Shown here piece by piece: positions 33,315-42,405 of a stretch of 64,000 nt of DNA. The notes beneath the pieces are model-generated. The model made no database searches and was not told where the DNA came from. It was given only the letters and a program-made list of their open reading frames with translations. Position numbers and translations under genes: made by a program. Source of the stretch: Candidatus Ribeiella danica (GTDB lineage Bacteria; Chloroflexota; Chloroflexia; Chloroflexales; Roseiflexaceae); assembly GCA_016717335.1 (NCBI GenBank), contig JADKFS010000001.1, positions 310,001 to 374,000 of the forward strand, written 5' to 3'. The stretch's first letter is position 1. Each line of letters begins with the position of its first letter.

Positions 33315-33962
33315 TCACCACTGCGAAATATCCAGGTAGTAGCCGACGCTGCGCCTACTTTTGATCATATCGCACTTCGGATCGATCGCCCGGAACTTCT
33401 CGCGCAGCTCGTTGACCTCCTTGTAGAGCAGCGCAAGGCGCTCGGGGTCATACTCGGCGTCATCCCAGATAGCCTGCACGCAGCTGGCGTGCGTGCAGAC
33501 CGCGCCGACGCTGGTGTACAAGTGCATCAGCAGGCGCGTGAGGTTGGGCGAAAGATCGAGCGGCACACCCTTGAAGACAAAGCGCTGCTCGCGCCGAAGG
33601 TACTGCAGCTGGCGCGGGCTGAGATCGGTCGCCTCGAGATCGTTGAACCGCAGCAGCGCCTGGGGGTTCGCAAGCCCGATCTGATCCTGGTTGCGCAGCT
33701 CGTGCGCCTCAAAGATCTGCCTGCCGTTGACAAACGTCCCGTTGGCGCTCCCCGCGTCGAGCAACACGAAATGCGCGCCCTGACGCTCGATCCTAGCGTG
33801 AATCCGCGATATAAGGGTCTGTGTCTGCGCTATCACGATATCACAGGTCGGCGCGCGGCCGATCGTGCAGATATCGCGACTCAACGAGCACTCTTCGGGG
33901 CGAACATCGGGGTGAAGCGCCACCAGCTTCGCGTTGCTGTGATGAGCAGGGTGAAAGGACAT
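33315..33962 (-). CDS. FHA domain protein with winged-helix C-terminus
   Basis: A 215-residue protein starting at ATG 33962 behind GAAGGGAGC. Residues about 25-100 form an FHA phosphothreonine-binding domain: CTIGRAPTCDIVI, SRIHARI and DAGSANGTFVNG are the conserved loop residues. The C-terminal half (LSPNLTRLLMHLYTSVGAVC then IWDDAEYDP, KFRAIDPKCDMIKSRRSVGY) matches a winged-helix DNA-binding domain of the OmpR/SARP type, like the output part of EmbR but in reverse order. It should act as a phosphorylation-responsive regulator for the kinase gene that follows. Confidence 0.9.
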   Translation of the reverse strand: MSFHPAHHSNAKLVALHPDVRPEECSLSRDICTIGRAPTCDIVIAQTQTLISRIHARIERQGAHFVLLDAGSANGTFVNGRQIFEAHELRNQDQIGLANPQALLRFNDLEATDLSPRQLQYLRREQRFVFKGVPLDLSPNLTRLLMHLYTSVGAVCTHASCVQAIWDDAEYDPERLALLYKEVNELREKFRAIDPKCDMIKSRRSVGYYLDISQW

Positions 33963-34079
33963 ACAGTGCTCCCTTCGACAAAGCGCAGCAAAGGTCACCG
34001 GATCCGCGCGACACTCTATTAGTGACATACTACAGGCTCTAATATTTGCAAGTATACCAAATAATAGGCTGCATCGGAA

Positions 34080-34555
34080 ATTGGTGTTCCCGCGGGGGCT
34101 GCGCGCCCGGCACCCCGCTGGGGCTGCGCCCCCTCCCAACACGGCTGTCGGGGGGCTGCGCGCCCCCCGTGCCCCCGCGGGCGGGGGTGGGCCGCCACCC
34201 CCGCCGCCCCCCGGCCGGGGCTTGCGCCCCTGGACCCCAAAATGATGCCCTCTCGGCTGCAATGCTTGACGCCCATGCCCAGCTGAATCCAGGCGCGGCG
34301 GGATGCAACTCGCCTCCTCGAAATGTTGATAGGCATGCGCCACGATGCTTACAACTGGTACGGCATCATTTGCCGAAGGGGGGCTGGGGGAAGGGGCGCG
34401 GATTCCCCGGGCACCCGCTGGGTGGCGAGGGGCCGGGGGCGCAGCGCCCCGGAAGAAGCTGAATACGGTCGGTAAGATCCACAGCCGGATGTCGAGGGTA
34501 CGGCGCCCCGGAACAAGCGGGGGCACGGGGGCGCGCAGCCCCCGAATGTCACTGA
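34080..34555. repeat. GC-rich dispersed element, copy 1
   Basis: The 615-base gap between the FHA gene and the MFS gene is almost all GC-rich repeat (GGGGGGCTGCGCGCCCCCCG, CCGCCCCCCGGCCGGGGCTT words). About 175 bases (34140-34315) read in the opposite direction match 38810-38962 closely, including CGCCGCGCCTGGATTCAGC. The remaining bases (34360-34555) are further CCCGG-rich copies. The matching segment contains no convincing gene. Confidence 0.8.
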
Positions 34556-34577
34556 TCAACTATGCTACAATGGCACG

Positions 34578-35771
34578 ATGTGGAACGTCATCCTGCTCGG
34601 CCTGGTCAGCCTGTTCGCCGACGTCAGCGGCGAGATGATCTACCCGCTGATCCCGCTGTACCTCGCGTCGGTCGGCGCCGGCCCGGCCACGCTGGGGCTG
34701 ATCGAGGGCTCGGCCGAGACGGTCGCCAGCCTGGTGAAGGTGCTCAGCGGCCGCAGCTCCGACCGCAGCGGGCGCCGCAAGCCGCTGGCGCTCTGGGGCT
34801 ACGGGCTCGCGGCGATCGGCAAGCTGGTGCTGGCGCTGGCCGGCAGCTGGCCGCTGATCTTCGTCGGCCGCCTCACCGACCGCTTCGGCAAGGGCGTGCG
34901 CGGGGCCCCGCGCGACGCGCTGATCGCCGACAGCGTGCCCGCCGCGCAGCGCGGGCGGGCCTTCGGGCTGCACCGCACGATGGACACGCTCGGCGCGGTC
35001 TTCGGCGTGGCGGTCGCCTACCTGGTGCTGGCGCTCAGCCCGCAGGTGTCGGCCGCCACCTACCGGCTGGTCTTCGCGATCGCGCTGGCCCCGGCGCTGG
35101 TCAGCGTCGCGCTGCTGACGCTGGCGCGCGAGCGCCGCGCCCCGCCGATCGCGAGCGTGACCGGTGGCCCCACCACCGTGCGCGGGCGCCTGGGGGCGCT
35201 GGCCGCTGGCTGGCGCAGCCTGGACGGCCGGCTGCGTGGGTTCCTGCTGCTGGCGCTGCTGTTCACGCTGGGCAACTCCTCAAATCAGTTTTTGTTGCTG
35301 CGCGCCGGCCAGATCGGCGATAGCCCGCTGACCGTGCTGCTGCTCTACGGCATGTACAACGTCGTCTCCACCCTGCTGGCCTACCCGGCCGGTGCGCTCT
35401 CGGACCGGATCGGCCGGCGCACGCTGCTGGCCGGCGGCTACGCCCTGTACGGCCTGGTCTACCTCGGCTTCGCGCTGGCGCAGGGTCCCGCTGCGCTGTG
35501 GCCGCTGTTCGCCGTCTACGGCGCCTACACCGCGCTGACCGAGGGCGTCGAGAAGGCGCTGCTGGTCGACCTGGCGCCGCCGCAGCTCAAGGGGACGCTG
35601 ATCGGCCTGCACGGCGCGATCGTCGGGGCCGGGCTGCTGCCGGCCTCGCTGCTGGCGGGGCTGCTGTGGGATTGGCTCGGCCCGGCGGCGCCGTTCCTGT
35701 TCGGCGGCGTTGTCGGGCTCATCGCGGCCGGCGGGATCTGGGTCGTGCTCGGGCGCCTGCGGCGCGGGTAG
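34578..35771 (+). CDS. MFS transporter
   Basis: A 397-residue permease with about 12 transmembrane segments. GRSSDRSGRRKPLALWGYGL and GRLTDRFGKGVRGAPRDALI are the loop 2-3 type MFS motifs; a second RIGRRTLLAGGYALYG-like motif follows the middle loop. The family of this pattern includes putative drug and metabolite exporters; the substrate is unknown. A TACAAT box ends seven bases before the ATG, so the mRNA would begin at or near the start codon (leaderless). It lies just after the GC-rich repeat. Confidence 0.92.
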   Translation: MWNVILLGLVSLFADVSGEMIYPLIPLYLASVGAGPATLGLIEGSAETVASLVKVLSGRSSDRSGRRKPLALWGYGLAAIGKLVLALAGSWPLIFVGRLTDRFGKGVRGAPRDALIADSVPAAQRGRAFGLHRTMDTLGAVFGVAVAYLVLALSPQVSAATYRLVFAIALAPALVSVALLTLARERRAPPIASVTGGPTTVRGRLGALAAGWRSLDGRLRGFLLLALLFTLGNSSNQFLLLRAGQIGDSPLTVLLLYGMYNVVSTLLAYPAGALSDRIGRRTLLAGGYALYGLVYLGFALAQGPAALWPLFAVYGAYTALTEGVEKALLVDLAPPQLKGTLIGLHGAIVGAGLLPASLLAGLLWDWLGPAAPFLFGGVVGLIAAGGIWVVLGRLRRG

Positions 35772-35825
35772 CCCCTGCGCGTAGCGCACAATGCTTCGCC
35801 GGCCCCAGGTGGCTCGCTGGTCTGA

Positions 35826-35915
35826 CGGGTGCCAGGGGTTCGGCTCCGCCGAACCCCTGGCACCCGCCACCCCCCCTCTCCCGTGGCGACGGGAGAGGGG
35901 GGCAGGGGGGGAGGG
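35826..35915. repeat. Perfect hairpin plus REP half (site H6)
   Basis: Perfect 19-bp stem, CGGGTGCCAGGGGTTCGGC (35826-35844) with 35848-35866 and TCC loop, then a REP half (CTCTCCCGTGGCGACGGGAG). No REP half is visible on the left. It lies between convergent genes and may serve both as a transcript end. Confidence 0.88.
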
Positions 35916-35940
35916 AAAACAGGTTGGCGCGCCAGCGCCC

Positions 35941-37245
35941 CTACAGGAGCGAGGCTGTCGCGCCGCCGCTCGCGCGGGCAACCCGCACGATCGCGCTGAG
36001 GAAGGTAGACTTCAGCGGCTCGATCGCGTTGATCGCCAGCGGCAGCGGCGTCTGCTCCAGCACGCCCACCACCCGGGCCAGCGCCTGCGCGCCCCAGCCC
36101 TCCAGGTTGTCCAGCAGCAGATCGCCGAGCTTGCCGCGCTCGATCGCCATCGCAACGATCCGGTCGAAGGTTGTCTCGGGCGTAAACACGCGCCGCTCGC
36201 GCTTCCGCATCGTCAGCGCGCCGCGCCTGCACTTGGCGTAGCACACGCCGCAGCCGAGGCACAGGTCGGCGTCGCGCACGGCCCACTTGCGCTTGCGGCC
36301 GTCGCGCTCCTCTTCGGCGATCGTGATCGCGCTGACCGGGCAGGCCTTGGCGCAGCGGGTGCAGCCGTTGCAGCGCTCGGGGTCGATCGCCGAGATCCAG
36401 TTCGACGTGACGATCGCGTTGCGGATGTCGAAGCGGCGGATGGCGTTCATCATGCCGCACGAGCAGCCGCAGCAGTTGCAGATGTAGCTCACGTCGCGCT
36501 GGACGTTGTCGCCCGTCTGCGCCAGCCCGGCGTCCTTGGCCTGCTCGAGCACCCGCATCGCCTCGGCCCGGCTGATCGGCTCGGCGATGCCCTGCCGCGC
36601 CAGCAGATCGGCCCCGGCGTTGAGGCTCAGGCAGGTGCGCATGGGATGCTCGCACGGGTGGCCGGCCTGCAGGGCGTGGTTGCGGCAGGCGCACAGCGAC
36701 ACGGCGTGGCTGCGCGCCGTCTCCACGACCGCCGAGGCGCGCTCCCAGTCCAGCACCTCGGTGTGGTCGCCCGCCGGCAGCGCCTCCTCGCGCACCAGCG
36801 AGCGGCCGATCTGCGTCTGGCCGGCGAAGACCGCGCGCGCGAAATCCTCGCGCTCGAAGAAGTACTGGTCGAACAGCTGCGCCAGCTCCTCGATCGGCTG
36901 CCCCTCGCGCGTGCGCATGAAGGTGAACTCGAAGAAGCCGATCACCACCGGCGCCAGCGCAACGTAGCGCTTCCCGTCGTGCTCCAGGTCGAAGATCAGC
37001 CCGCGCTCGGCCATGCTGGTGGCCATATCCGCCAGCCGATCCTCGGGCAGATTGGCTCGGCGGGACAGCTGCCGCAGCGACATGAAGGTGGTGGGGATGC
37101 GCCGGGCCAGGTCGGCCTCGGCCGGGGTGAACAGCAGCTGCAGGATGCGCAGAAAGGCCGGCGAGTCGGGTGCGCCGGTGACATTGCGGTCGAGGCGCTG
37201 CTGCAGCAGGCGGTACGGTCCTGGCGGAGCAGTGGTGTGTCCCAC
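35941..37245 (-). CDS. Winged-helix/ferredoxin-type 4Fe-4S protein
   Basis: A 434-residue protein. The N-terminal third has a winged-helix-like stretch (SLRQLSRRANLPEDRLADMA). The middle has Cys-rich pieces (LCACRNHALQ, YICNCCGCSCGMM). Near residues 300-355 are two 4Fe-4S motifs, CNGCTRCAKACP and CLGCGVCYAKC. It could carry electrons or act as a redox-sensing regulator; I do not recognise the exact family. The start is behind GAGGAGGT. A 29-codon frame with its own ribosome site ends 18 bases upstream. Confidence 0.8.
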   Translation of the reverse strand: MGHTTAPPGPYRLLQQRLDRNVTGAPDSPAFLRILQLLFTPAEADLARRIPTTFMSLRQLSRRANLPEDRLADMATSMAERGLIFDLEHDGKRYVALAPVVIGFFEFTFMRTREGQPIEELAQLFDQYFFEREDFARAVFAGQTQIGRSLVREEALPAGDHTEVLDWERASAVVETARSHAVSLCACRNHALQAGHPCEHPMRTCLSLNAGADLLARQGIAEPISRAEAMRVLEQAKDAGLAQTGDNVQRDVSYICNCCGCSCGMMNAIRRFDIRNAIVTSNWISAIDPERCNGCTRCAKACPVSAITIAEEERDGRKRKWAVRDADLCLGCGVCYAKCRRGALTMRKRERRVFTPETTFDRIVAMAIERGKLGDLLLDNLEGWGAQALARVVGVLEQTPLPLAINAIEPLKSTFLSAIVRVARASGGATASLL

Positions 37246-37263
37246 GATGACCTCCTCGGAATG

Positions 37264-37353
37264 CTAGGTGGGCAAGCTGTCGAGCATCGCCGAATAAGCG
37301 CCAGGATCGGTCATACGGCCAGGCGTCGCATAGTACGCCAGCGTGGTCGTCAT
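37264..37353 (-). pseudogene. 29-codon frame, possible remnant
   Basis: ATG 37353 follows a strong AGGAGG site. The product begins MTTTLAYYATPGRMTDPG and ends LDSLPT, then stops. From memory this resembles the first residues of bacterial transglutaminase-like proteins, whose following part is absent here. It may be a leader peptide for the ferredoxin-like gene or the stub of a deleted gene. Confidence 0.45.
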
Positions 37354-37510
37354 AGCGGCCTCCTGTGGTGCGATACCAAAGACAACGATAGCGTACACTA
37401 CCAGCGGTCGCGCGAGCGATAAGGAACGACACCGTGCCGGGCATGTATCTTCACGCGGCGGGCGCGCACCCGCGCCCGCCGCCAATCGCACAGGCCGACT
37501 CGGGAAGTGC

Positions 37511-37516
37511 TATAAT
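37511..37516 (+). promoter_or_regulatory. -10 box for the DUF2721/creatininase pair
   Basis: TATAAT, 54 bases before the DUF2721 ATG. No good -35 is seen. Confidence 0.5.
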
Positions 37517-37570
37517 CCGCGCGATCGCCGCTCGGCGGCGCTGATGATGTGTGAGTGGAGTGCGAGCACG

Positions 37571-37984
37571 ATGGAGCTGACCCTGACCACCCCGGCCCTG
37601 CTGTTCCCGGCGATCTCCCTGCTGCTGCTGGCCTTCACCAACCGCTTCCTCACGCTGGCGGCGCTCATGCGCGATCTGTACGCCCGCTACAAAGCCCAGC
37701 CCGACCCGCGCATCAAGGGGCAGCTCGCCAACCTGCGCTACCGCATCCTGATCATCCGCAATATGCAGGCCTTCGGCGTGGGAAGCTTCTTCATGTGCGT
37801 GCTGTGCATGTTCGTGCTCTTCGCCGGCCAGCTCGCCCTGGGGAAGTGGATCTTCGGCGGCAGCCTGATCCTGCTGCTGATCGCGCTGGGCCTCTCGCTG
37901 CGCGAGATCCAGGTCTCGGTCGACGCGCTGATGCTGCAGCTGGCAGACCTGGACGAGATCGACCAGCCGGCCCACGCATCGTAG
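37571..37984 (+). CDS. DUF2721 membrane protein
   Basis: A 137-residue protein with three hydrophobic segments (LLFPAISLLLLAF, GSFFMCVLCMFVLFAGQ, GSLILLLIALGLSL) and a charged loop containing RDLYARYKAQPD. This layout fits DUF2721, a family of unknown function. I take ATG 37571; an ATG at 37541 would add ten residues. It ends 11 bases before the creatininase-family start, so the two are probably co-transcribed. Confidence 0.8.
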   Translation: MELTLTTPALLFPAISLLLLAFTNRFLTLAALMRDLYARYKAQPDPRIKGQLANLRYRILIIRNMQAFGVGSFFMCVLCMFVLFAGQLALGKWIFGGSLILLLIALGLSLREIQVSVDALMLQLADLDEIDQPAHAS

Positions 37985-37995
37985 AGGAGAAGCCC

Positions 37996-38706
37996 ATGCG
38001 CATCGCCGACATGCACTGGCAGCAGGTCGAGGCCTACCTGCGCCACGACGACCGGGCCGTGCTGCCGATCGGCAGCACCGAGCAGCACGCCTACCTGAGC
38101 CTGAGCGTCGACAGCATCCTGGCCGAGCGCGTGGCCGTCGAGGCGGCCGAGCCGCTGGGCGTCCCGGTGTTCCCCGCGCTGGCCTACGGCATCACGCCGG
38201 CCTTCCGCGCCTTCCCCGGCAGCGTCTCGCTGCGCGTCGCGACCCACCTGCTGGTCCTGCGCGACATCCTCGACAGCCTGGCATCCAGCGGGTTCCGGCG
38301 GATCGTGATCGTCAACGGGCACGGCGGCAACATCCCCGCGCAGGGCCTGGTCGCCGAGTGGCTAGCCGACCACCCGGATCGGCACGTGCGCTTCCACAAC
38401 TGGTGGAACGCCCCGCGCACCTGGGCCAGCGTGATCGAGATCGACCCGGTCGCCTCGCACGCCTCGTGGATGGAGAACTTCCCGTGGACCCGGCTGGCCG
38501 GCGTGGGTATGCCCGCCGCGCAGAAGCCGATGGTCGAGATCGAGCGGCTGCGCGAGCTGGGTCCGGCCGAGGTGCGCGCCGCGATCGGCGACGGCAACTA
38601 CGGCGGGCGCTACCAGCGCGCCGACGAGGAGATGCTGGCGATCTGGCAGGTCGCCGTCGCCGAGACGCGCGACGTGATCGCGCGCCCTTGGCCGGCCACG
38701 CCGTAG
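37996..38706 (+). CDS. Creatininase family amidohydrolase
   Basis: A 236-residue metal-dependent hydrolase. VLPIGSTEQHAYLSLSVDS matches the family pattern GSxEQHGxHLPLxxD, and IVNGHGGN is the second metal/substrate motif. SHASWMENFPWTR supplies further conserved residues. The ribosome site GGAGAAG is close. Family members open cyclic amides (creatinine) or act in F420 and other cofactor pathways; the substrate here is unknown. Confidence 0.88.
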   Translation: MRIADMHWQQVEAYLRHDDRAVLPIGSTEQHAYLSLSVDSILAERVAVEAAEPLGVPVFPALAYGITPAFRAFPGSVSLRVATHLLVLRDILDSLASSGFRRIVIVNGHGGNIPAQGLVAEWLADHPDRHVRFHNWWNAPRTWASVIEIDPVASHASWMENFPWTRLAGVGMPAAQKPMVEIERLRELGPAEVRAAIGDGNYGGRYQRADEEMLAIWQVAVAETRDVIARPWPATP

Positions 38707-38771
38707 GCGGGCCGCCGGCGCCCCTGGCCCCCCTCCGGCAAGAAATGCCAGCTCAGTTTCATCCATCGTGG

Positions 38772-39122
38772 CGCATGCCTGGTACCATTCCAAGCACAGC
38801 GAGTGCACATCCGCCGCGCCTGGATTCAGCCGGGCAGGCACGCCAGGCATTGCAAACGTGGCAGCATCATGTTGGGGTCCAGGGGCGCACGCCCCGGCCG
38901 GGGGGCGGCGGGGGTGGCGGCCCACCCCCGCCCGCGGGGGCACGGGGGGCGCGCAGCCCCCCGCCCAAGCTGGGGAGGCACTCTCACGCAGGGGCACGGG
39001 GGGCGCGCAGCCCCCCCGACCAAGCTGGGGAGGCACTCTCACGCAGGGGCACGGGGGGGCGCGCAGCCCCACGGGGGGCACGGGGGCAGCCCCACGGGGG
39101 GCACGGGGGCGCGTAGCCCCCG
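38772..39122. repeat. GC-rich dispersed element, copy 2, with 54-bp tandem units
   Basis: Bases 38810-38962 match, in inverted orientation, the element at 34140-34315. They are followed by two 54-55 base tandem units (start 38942 and 38996, each beginning ACGGGGGG and containing CAAGCTGGGGAGGCACTCTC) and a GC-rich tail. The 38707-39175 gap holds no supported gene apart from a TATCAT box at 39133-39138. Confidence 0.82.
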
Positions 39123-39175
39123 CGAGTGGTGGTATCATAGCGAAAAACCACAGATCACCCCCACAAGGAGGATCA

Positions 39176-40615
39176 ATGACAAGCGAGCAGAGCTACCATA
39201 TGACCCCCGACGAGTTCCGGCGCCACGGCCGCGCCGTGGTCGACTGGATCGCCGACTACTACGAGCGCGTCGAGTCGCTCCCGGTGCTGTCGCAGGTCGC
39301 GCCGGGCGACATCCGCGCGGCGCTGCCCGTGGGGCCGCCCGAGCGCGGCGAGCCGTTCGACGTGATGCTCGCCGACGTCGAACGGCTGATCATACCGGGA
39401 ATCACGCACTGGCAGTCGCCGAACTTCTTCGCCTTCTTTCCGGCCAACACCTCCGGCCCCTCGATCCTGGGCGAGCTGCTCTCGGCGGGGCTGGGCGCGC
39501 AGGGCATGCTCTGGGCCACCAGCCCGGCCTGCACCGAGCTGGAGACCCACGTGCTCGACTGGCTGGTGGGCATGCTCGGCCTGCCCGAGAAGTTCCGCTC
39601 GACCTCGGCCGGCGGCGGCGTGATTCAGGACACCGCGTCGAGCGCGGTGCTAACGGCGCTGCTGGCCGCCCGCGAGCGCGCCACCGGCTTTGCCAGCAAC
39701 GCGCGCGGCTGCGACGGCCGCCTGACGGTCTATACCTCGACGCAGACGCACTCCTCGCTCGAAAAGGCGGTCAAGATCGCCGGCATCGGCAGCGCGAACC
39801 TGCGCCAGATCCCGGTGGACGTGCGCTTCGCCGCGCGCCCCGACGCGCTGGCCGAGCTGATCGCGCACGACAAGGCCGAGGGCCTCGTCCCCTGCTTCGT
39901 CTGCGCCACCGTCGGCACGACCTCGTCGAACGCGATCGACCCCCTGCCGGCGATCGCGGCGATCTGCCGCGAGCACGGCGTCTGGCTGCACGTCGACGCG
40001 GCCATGTCAGGCACAGCCGCGCTCTGCCCCGAGCTGCGCTTCATGCAGGATGGGGTCGAGCACGCCGACAGCTACGCCTTCAACCCGCACAAGTGGATGT
40101 TCACCAACTTCGACTGCGACTGCTTCTGGGTGGCCGACCGCGCGGCGCTGATCCACACGCTCAGCGTGCTGCCGGAGTACCTGCGCAACCAGGCGACCGA
40201 GTCGGGCGCCGTGATCGACTACCGCGACTGGCACGTCCAGCTCGGCCGGCGCTTCCGCGCGCTGAAGCTGTGGTTCGTCATCCGCCACTACGGCGTCGAG
40301 GGGCTGCAGTACCACGTGCGCCACCATGTCGCGCTGGCCCAGCAGTTCGCCGGCTGGGTGCAGGAAGACCCGCGCTTCGAGCTGGCCGCGCCCGCGCCCT
40401 TGAACCTGGTCTGCTTCCGCCACCGCGGCGGCGACGCGCCCAACCAGCAGATCATGGATCGCCTGAACCAGAGCGGCGCGCTGTACCTGACCCATACCCG
40501 CCTGGACGGCCGGCTGACGCTGCGCCTGTGCGTCGGCCAGACCAACACCGAGGCGCGCCACGTCGAGCGCGCCTGGTGGCTGATCCAGGAGGCCGCAGAC
40601 GCGGTCGAGGTGTAG
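39176..40615 (+). CDS. PLP-dependent aromatic L-amino acid decarboxylase
   Basis: A 479-residue group II decarboxylase that removes CO2 from aromatic amino acids to give amines. THSSLEKA (His192, stacks on PLP), LHVDAAMSG (Asp274) and NPHKWMFTNFDCD (Lys306, Schiff base) are the PLP site. SPNFFAFFPANTS and WATSPACTELE fit the N-terminal substrate-binding part. The start behind AAGGAGG is clear. Tyrosine, phenylalanine, tryptophan and DOPA cannot be told apart by motif. It lies convergent with a cytochrome P450 gene, which may be unrelated. Confidence 0.94.
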   Translation: MTSEQSYHMTPDEFRRHGRAVVDWIADYYERVESLPVLSQVAPGDIRAALPVGPPERGEPFDVMLADVERLIIPGITHWQSPNFFAFFPANTSGPSILGELLSAGLGAQGMLWATSPACTELETHVLDWLVGMLGLPEKFRSTSAGGGVIQDTASSAVLTALLAARERATGFASNARGCDGRLTVYTSTQTHSSLEKAVKIAGIGSANLRQIPVDVRFAARPDALAELIAHDKAEGLVPCFVCATVGTTSSNAIDPLPAIAAICREHGVWLHVDAAMSGTAALCPELRFMQDGVEHADSYAFNPHKWMFTNFDCDCFWVADRAALIHTLSVLPEYLRNQATESGAVIDYRDWHVQLGRRFRALKLWFVIRHYGVEGLQYHVRHHVALAQQFAGWVQEDPRFELAAPAPLNLVCFRHRGGDAPNQQIMDRLNQSGALYLTHTRLDGRLTLRLCVGQTNTEARHVERAWWLIQEAADAVEV

Positions 40616-40640
40616 CACGTAGCGCACGGAGAGAGTCGCG

Positions 40641-40684
40641 CAACGTTCAACGTTCAACGCTCATCGCTCATCGTTCACGATCAT
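40641..40684. repeat. CAACGTT/GCTCATC tandem tract
   Basis: CAACGTTCAACGTTCAACGC then TCATCGCTCATCGTTCACG. On the minus strand it encodes the last residues (NDER) and TGA stop of the P450. The same GAGCGATGA word borders pyrB at 11238. Confidence 0.85.
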
Positions 40685-42001
40685 CCTGACGCCGCCCTTC
40701 GGCCGCAGCGTGATCACCGCCTCGGGCGCGATTTGCGGGCCGGGCGACAGCTCAAACCGCACGCGCTGCGCCAGCGCGGCCAGGATGATCTGCCCCTCCA
40801 TCAGCGCGAACTGGTTGCCGATGCAGATGCGCGGACCGCCGCCGAACGGCATGTAGGCGTGCCGCGGCAGCGCCCGCTCGAACTCAGGCGTCCAGCGATC
40901 CGGGTCGAAGCGCTGCGGGTCGGGGAAGTAATTGGGCAGGCGGTGCATGGTGTAGGGGCTGATCAGCACCAGCGCGCCGGAGGGCAGCCGGTAGCCGCCC
41001 AAGTCGATCGGCCGCGCGGCCTGGCGGCTGATCATGGGTGCGGGCGGGTACAGCCGCATCGCCTCCTTCAGCACCCGCAGCGTGTACGGCAGCCGCTCCA
41101 GGTCGGCCAGGGTCGGCGGGCGGCCAGCCAGCGCCTCGCGCACCTCCGCCCGCATACGCGCGTACGCCTCGGGGTGCTGCGCCAGCAGATACCAGCTCCA
41201 GGCCAGCGCGTTGGCGGTCGTCTCGTGGCCGGCCAGGAACAGCGTCATCGCCTCGTCGCGCACCTGCGCGTCGGTCATGAAGCTGCCGTCGTCCTCATCT
41301 TGGGCCTGCAGCAGCATCGAGAGCAGGTCGCCCCGATCCTCGCCCGTGGCACGCCACTCGGCGATCAGCCGGTAGATTGTCGCGTCGAGCCGTGCGAGCG
41401 CCAGGCGCGCCTGGCGGTTACGCGGCGTCGGCCAGCTCAGCGGCGGCGCGGCCACGGCGGTAAAGCGGTCGTTGGCGAAGCGCAGCGCGGTGGACAGCGC
41501 CTGGCCCAGCTCCCCGGCCTCGCCGCGCACGTCGGCGTCGAACAGCGTCTTCCCGACCACCCAGAGCGTCAGGCGCATCATCTCCTGCGCCACGTCGATC
41601 GCCTGACCGTCGCGCCACTCGGCCTGGGTGCGCTCGGCGTAGTCGGCCATCACGTCGGCGTAGGCGCCGATCCGGCGGTGCTGAAACGCCGGCGCGACCA
41701 GCCGGCGCTGGCGCCGGTGGAAGTCGTTCAGACTGGTCAGCAAACCGTTGCCCACCAGCAGCCCCAAGTTGAAGCGCATGCGGTCGGTCTTCTCGAAGCC
41801 GGCCGCCTCATCGACCAGCACCACCTGCGCCAGCTCGGCCGAGTTGGCCAGGTAGAGCGTGCGCGACGCGATCCGGAACGCGCAGATGTCGCCGGCCGAC
41901 CGGCTCAGATCGACCAGAAACCCCAGCCGGTCGCGCCTCATAGCCGGAATATTCCCCAGCAGCGGCAGGCCACGCCGGAGCGGGATGGTGGCTGTTGTCA
42001 T
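40661..42001 (-). CDS. Cytochrome P450
   Basis: A 446-residue haem monooxygenase. The I-helix O2 motif is LFLAGHETTANALAW, the K-helix ExxR is in LKEAMRLYPP, and the haem loop is FGGGPRICIGNQFALME with the Cys ligand. It starts at ATG 42001 behind GGGGAGA. It has no N-terminal anchor, so it is soluble and needs separate redox partners; none is adjacent. The closest type from motifs is the bacterial fatty-acid/terpene group (CYP102/110-like). The end of the gene is repeat-derived. Confidence 0.95.
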   Translation of the reverse strand: MTTATIPLRRGLPLLGNIPAMRRDRLGFLVDLSRSAGDICAFRIASRTLYLANSAELAQVVLVDEAAGFEKTDRMRFNLGLLVGNGLLTSLNDFHRRQRRLVAPAFQHRRIGAYADVMADYAERTQAEWRDGQAIDVAQEMMRLTLWVVGKTLFDADVRGEAGELGQALSTALRFANDRFTAVAAPPLSWPTPRNRQARLALARLDATIYRLIAEWRATGEDRGDLLSMLLQAQDEDDGSFMTDAQVRDEAMTLFLAGHETTANALAWSWYLLAQHPEAYARMRAEVREALAGRPPTLADLERLPYTLRVLKEAMRLYPPAPMISRQAARPIDLGGYRLPSGALVLISPYTMHRLPNYFPDPQRFDPDRWTPEFERALPRHAYMPFGGGPRICIGNQFALMEGQIILAALAQRVRFELSPGPQIAPEAVITLRPKGGVRMIVNDER

Positions 42002-42273
42002 GATCTCCCCAGCTCTGTCTATACAAATCTCCACCGGCCGATCATGGTACTACAGTTCGTGCGATTTTGTGTGATAGCTGCCTATAAGCCTATAAGGACC
42101 CATAAAAGAATAACGTCCCAAGGCCACGCAGGTGGCCTTCGTATCAGTAGCCGAGGGCTTTAGCCCGACGGCGGTGCCTGGGGATGTTCTACATGTATGA
42201 ACCCTAAGGTACGCCACACCCCGGTACCGCGGGCCTATACCGGCGCGCCGCCGATCGCACTATACTACTGTTG

Positions 42274-42362
42274 CTAGTGGCTCGCCACACTGATCCTACT
42301 GGGTGGAGGTGTGGGGGCGGCGAAGCCACCTCCCCAGCAAAATCACTGTGGTTGACCACTAG
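42274..42362. mobile_element. MITE-like element M2, copy 1
   Basis: An 89-bp element with terminal inverted repeats CTAGTGGCTCGCCACACTGA and, read inward from the right, CTAGTGGTCAACCACAGTGA. No coding capacity. A related copy lies at 60702-60840. The surrounding gap 42002-42462 also has short palindromes (GGCCACGCAGGTGGCC near 42126, GGGCTTTAGCCC near 42156). Confidence 0.75.
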
Positions 42363-42405
42363 TCTGAGTACGACCTAGTTCTCCTGAACATCACAATTCA
42401 GGGGA

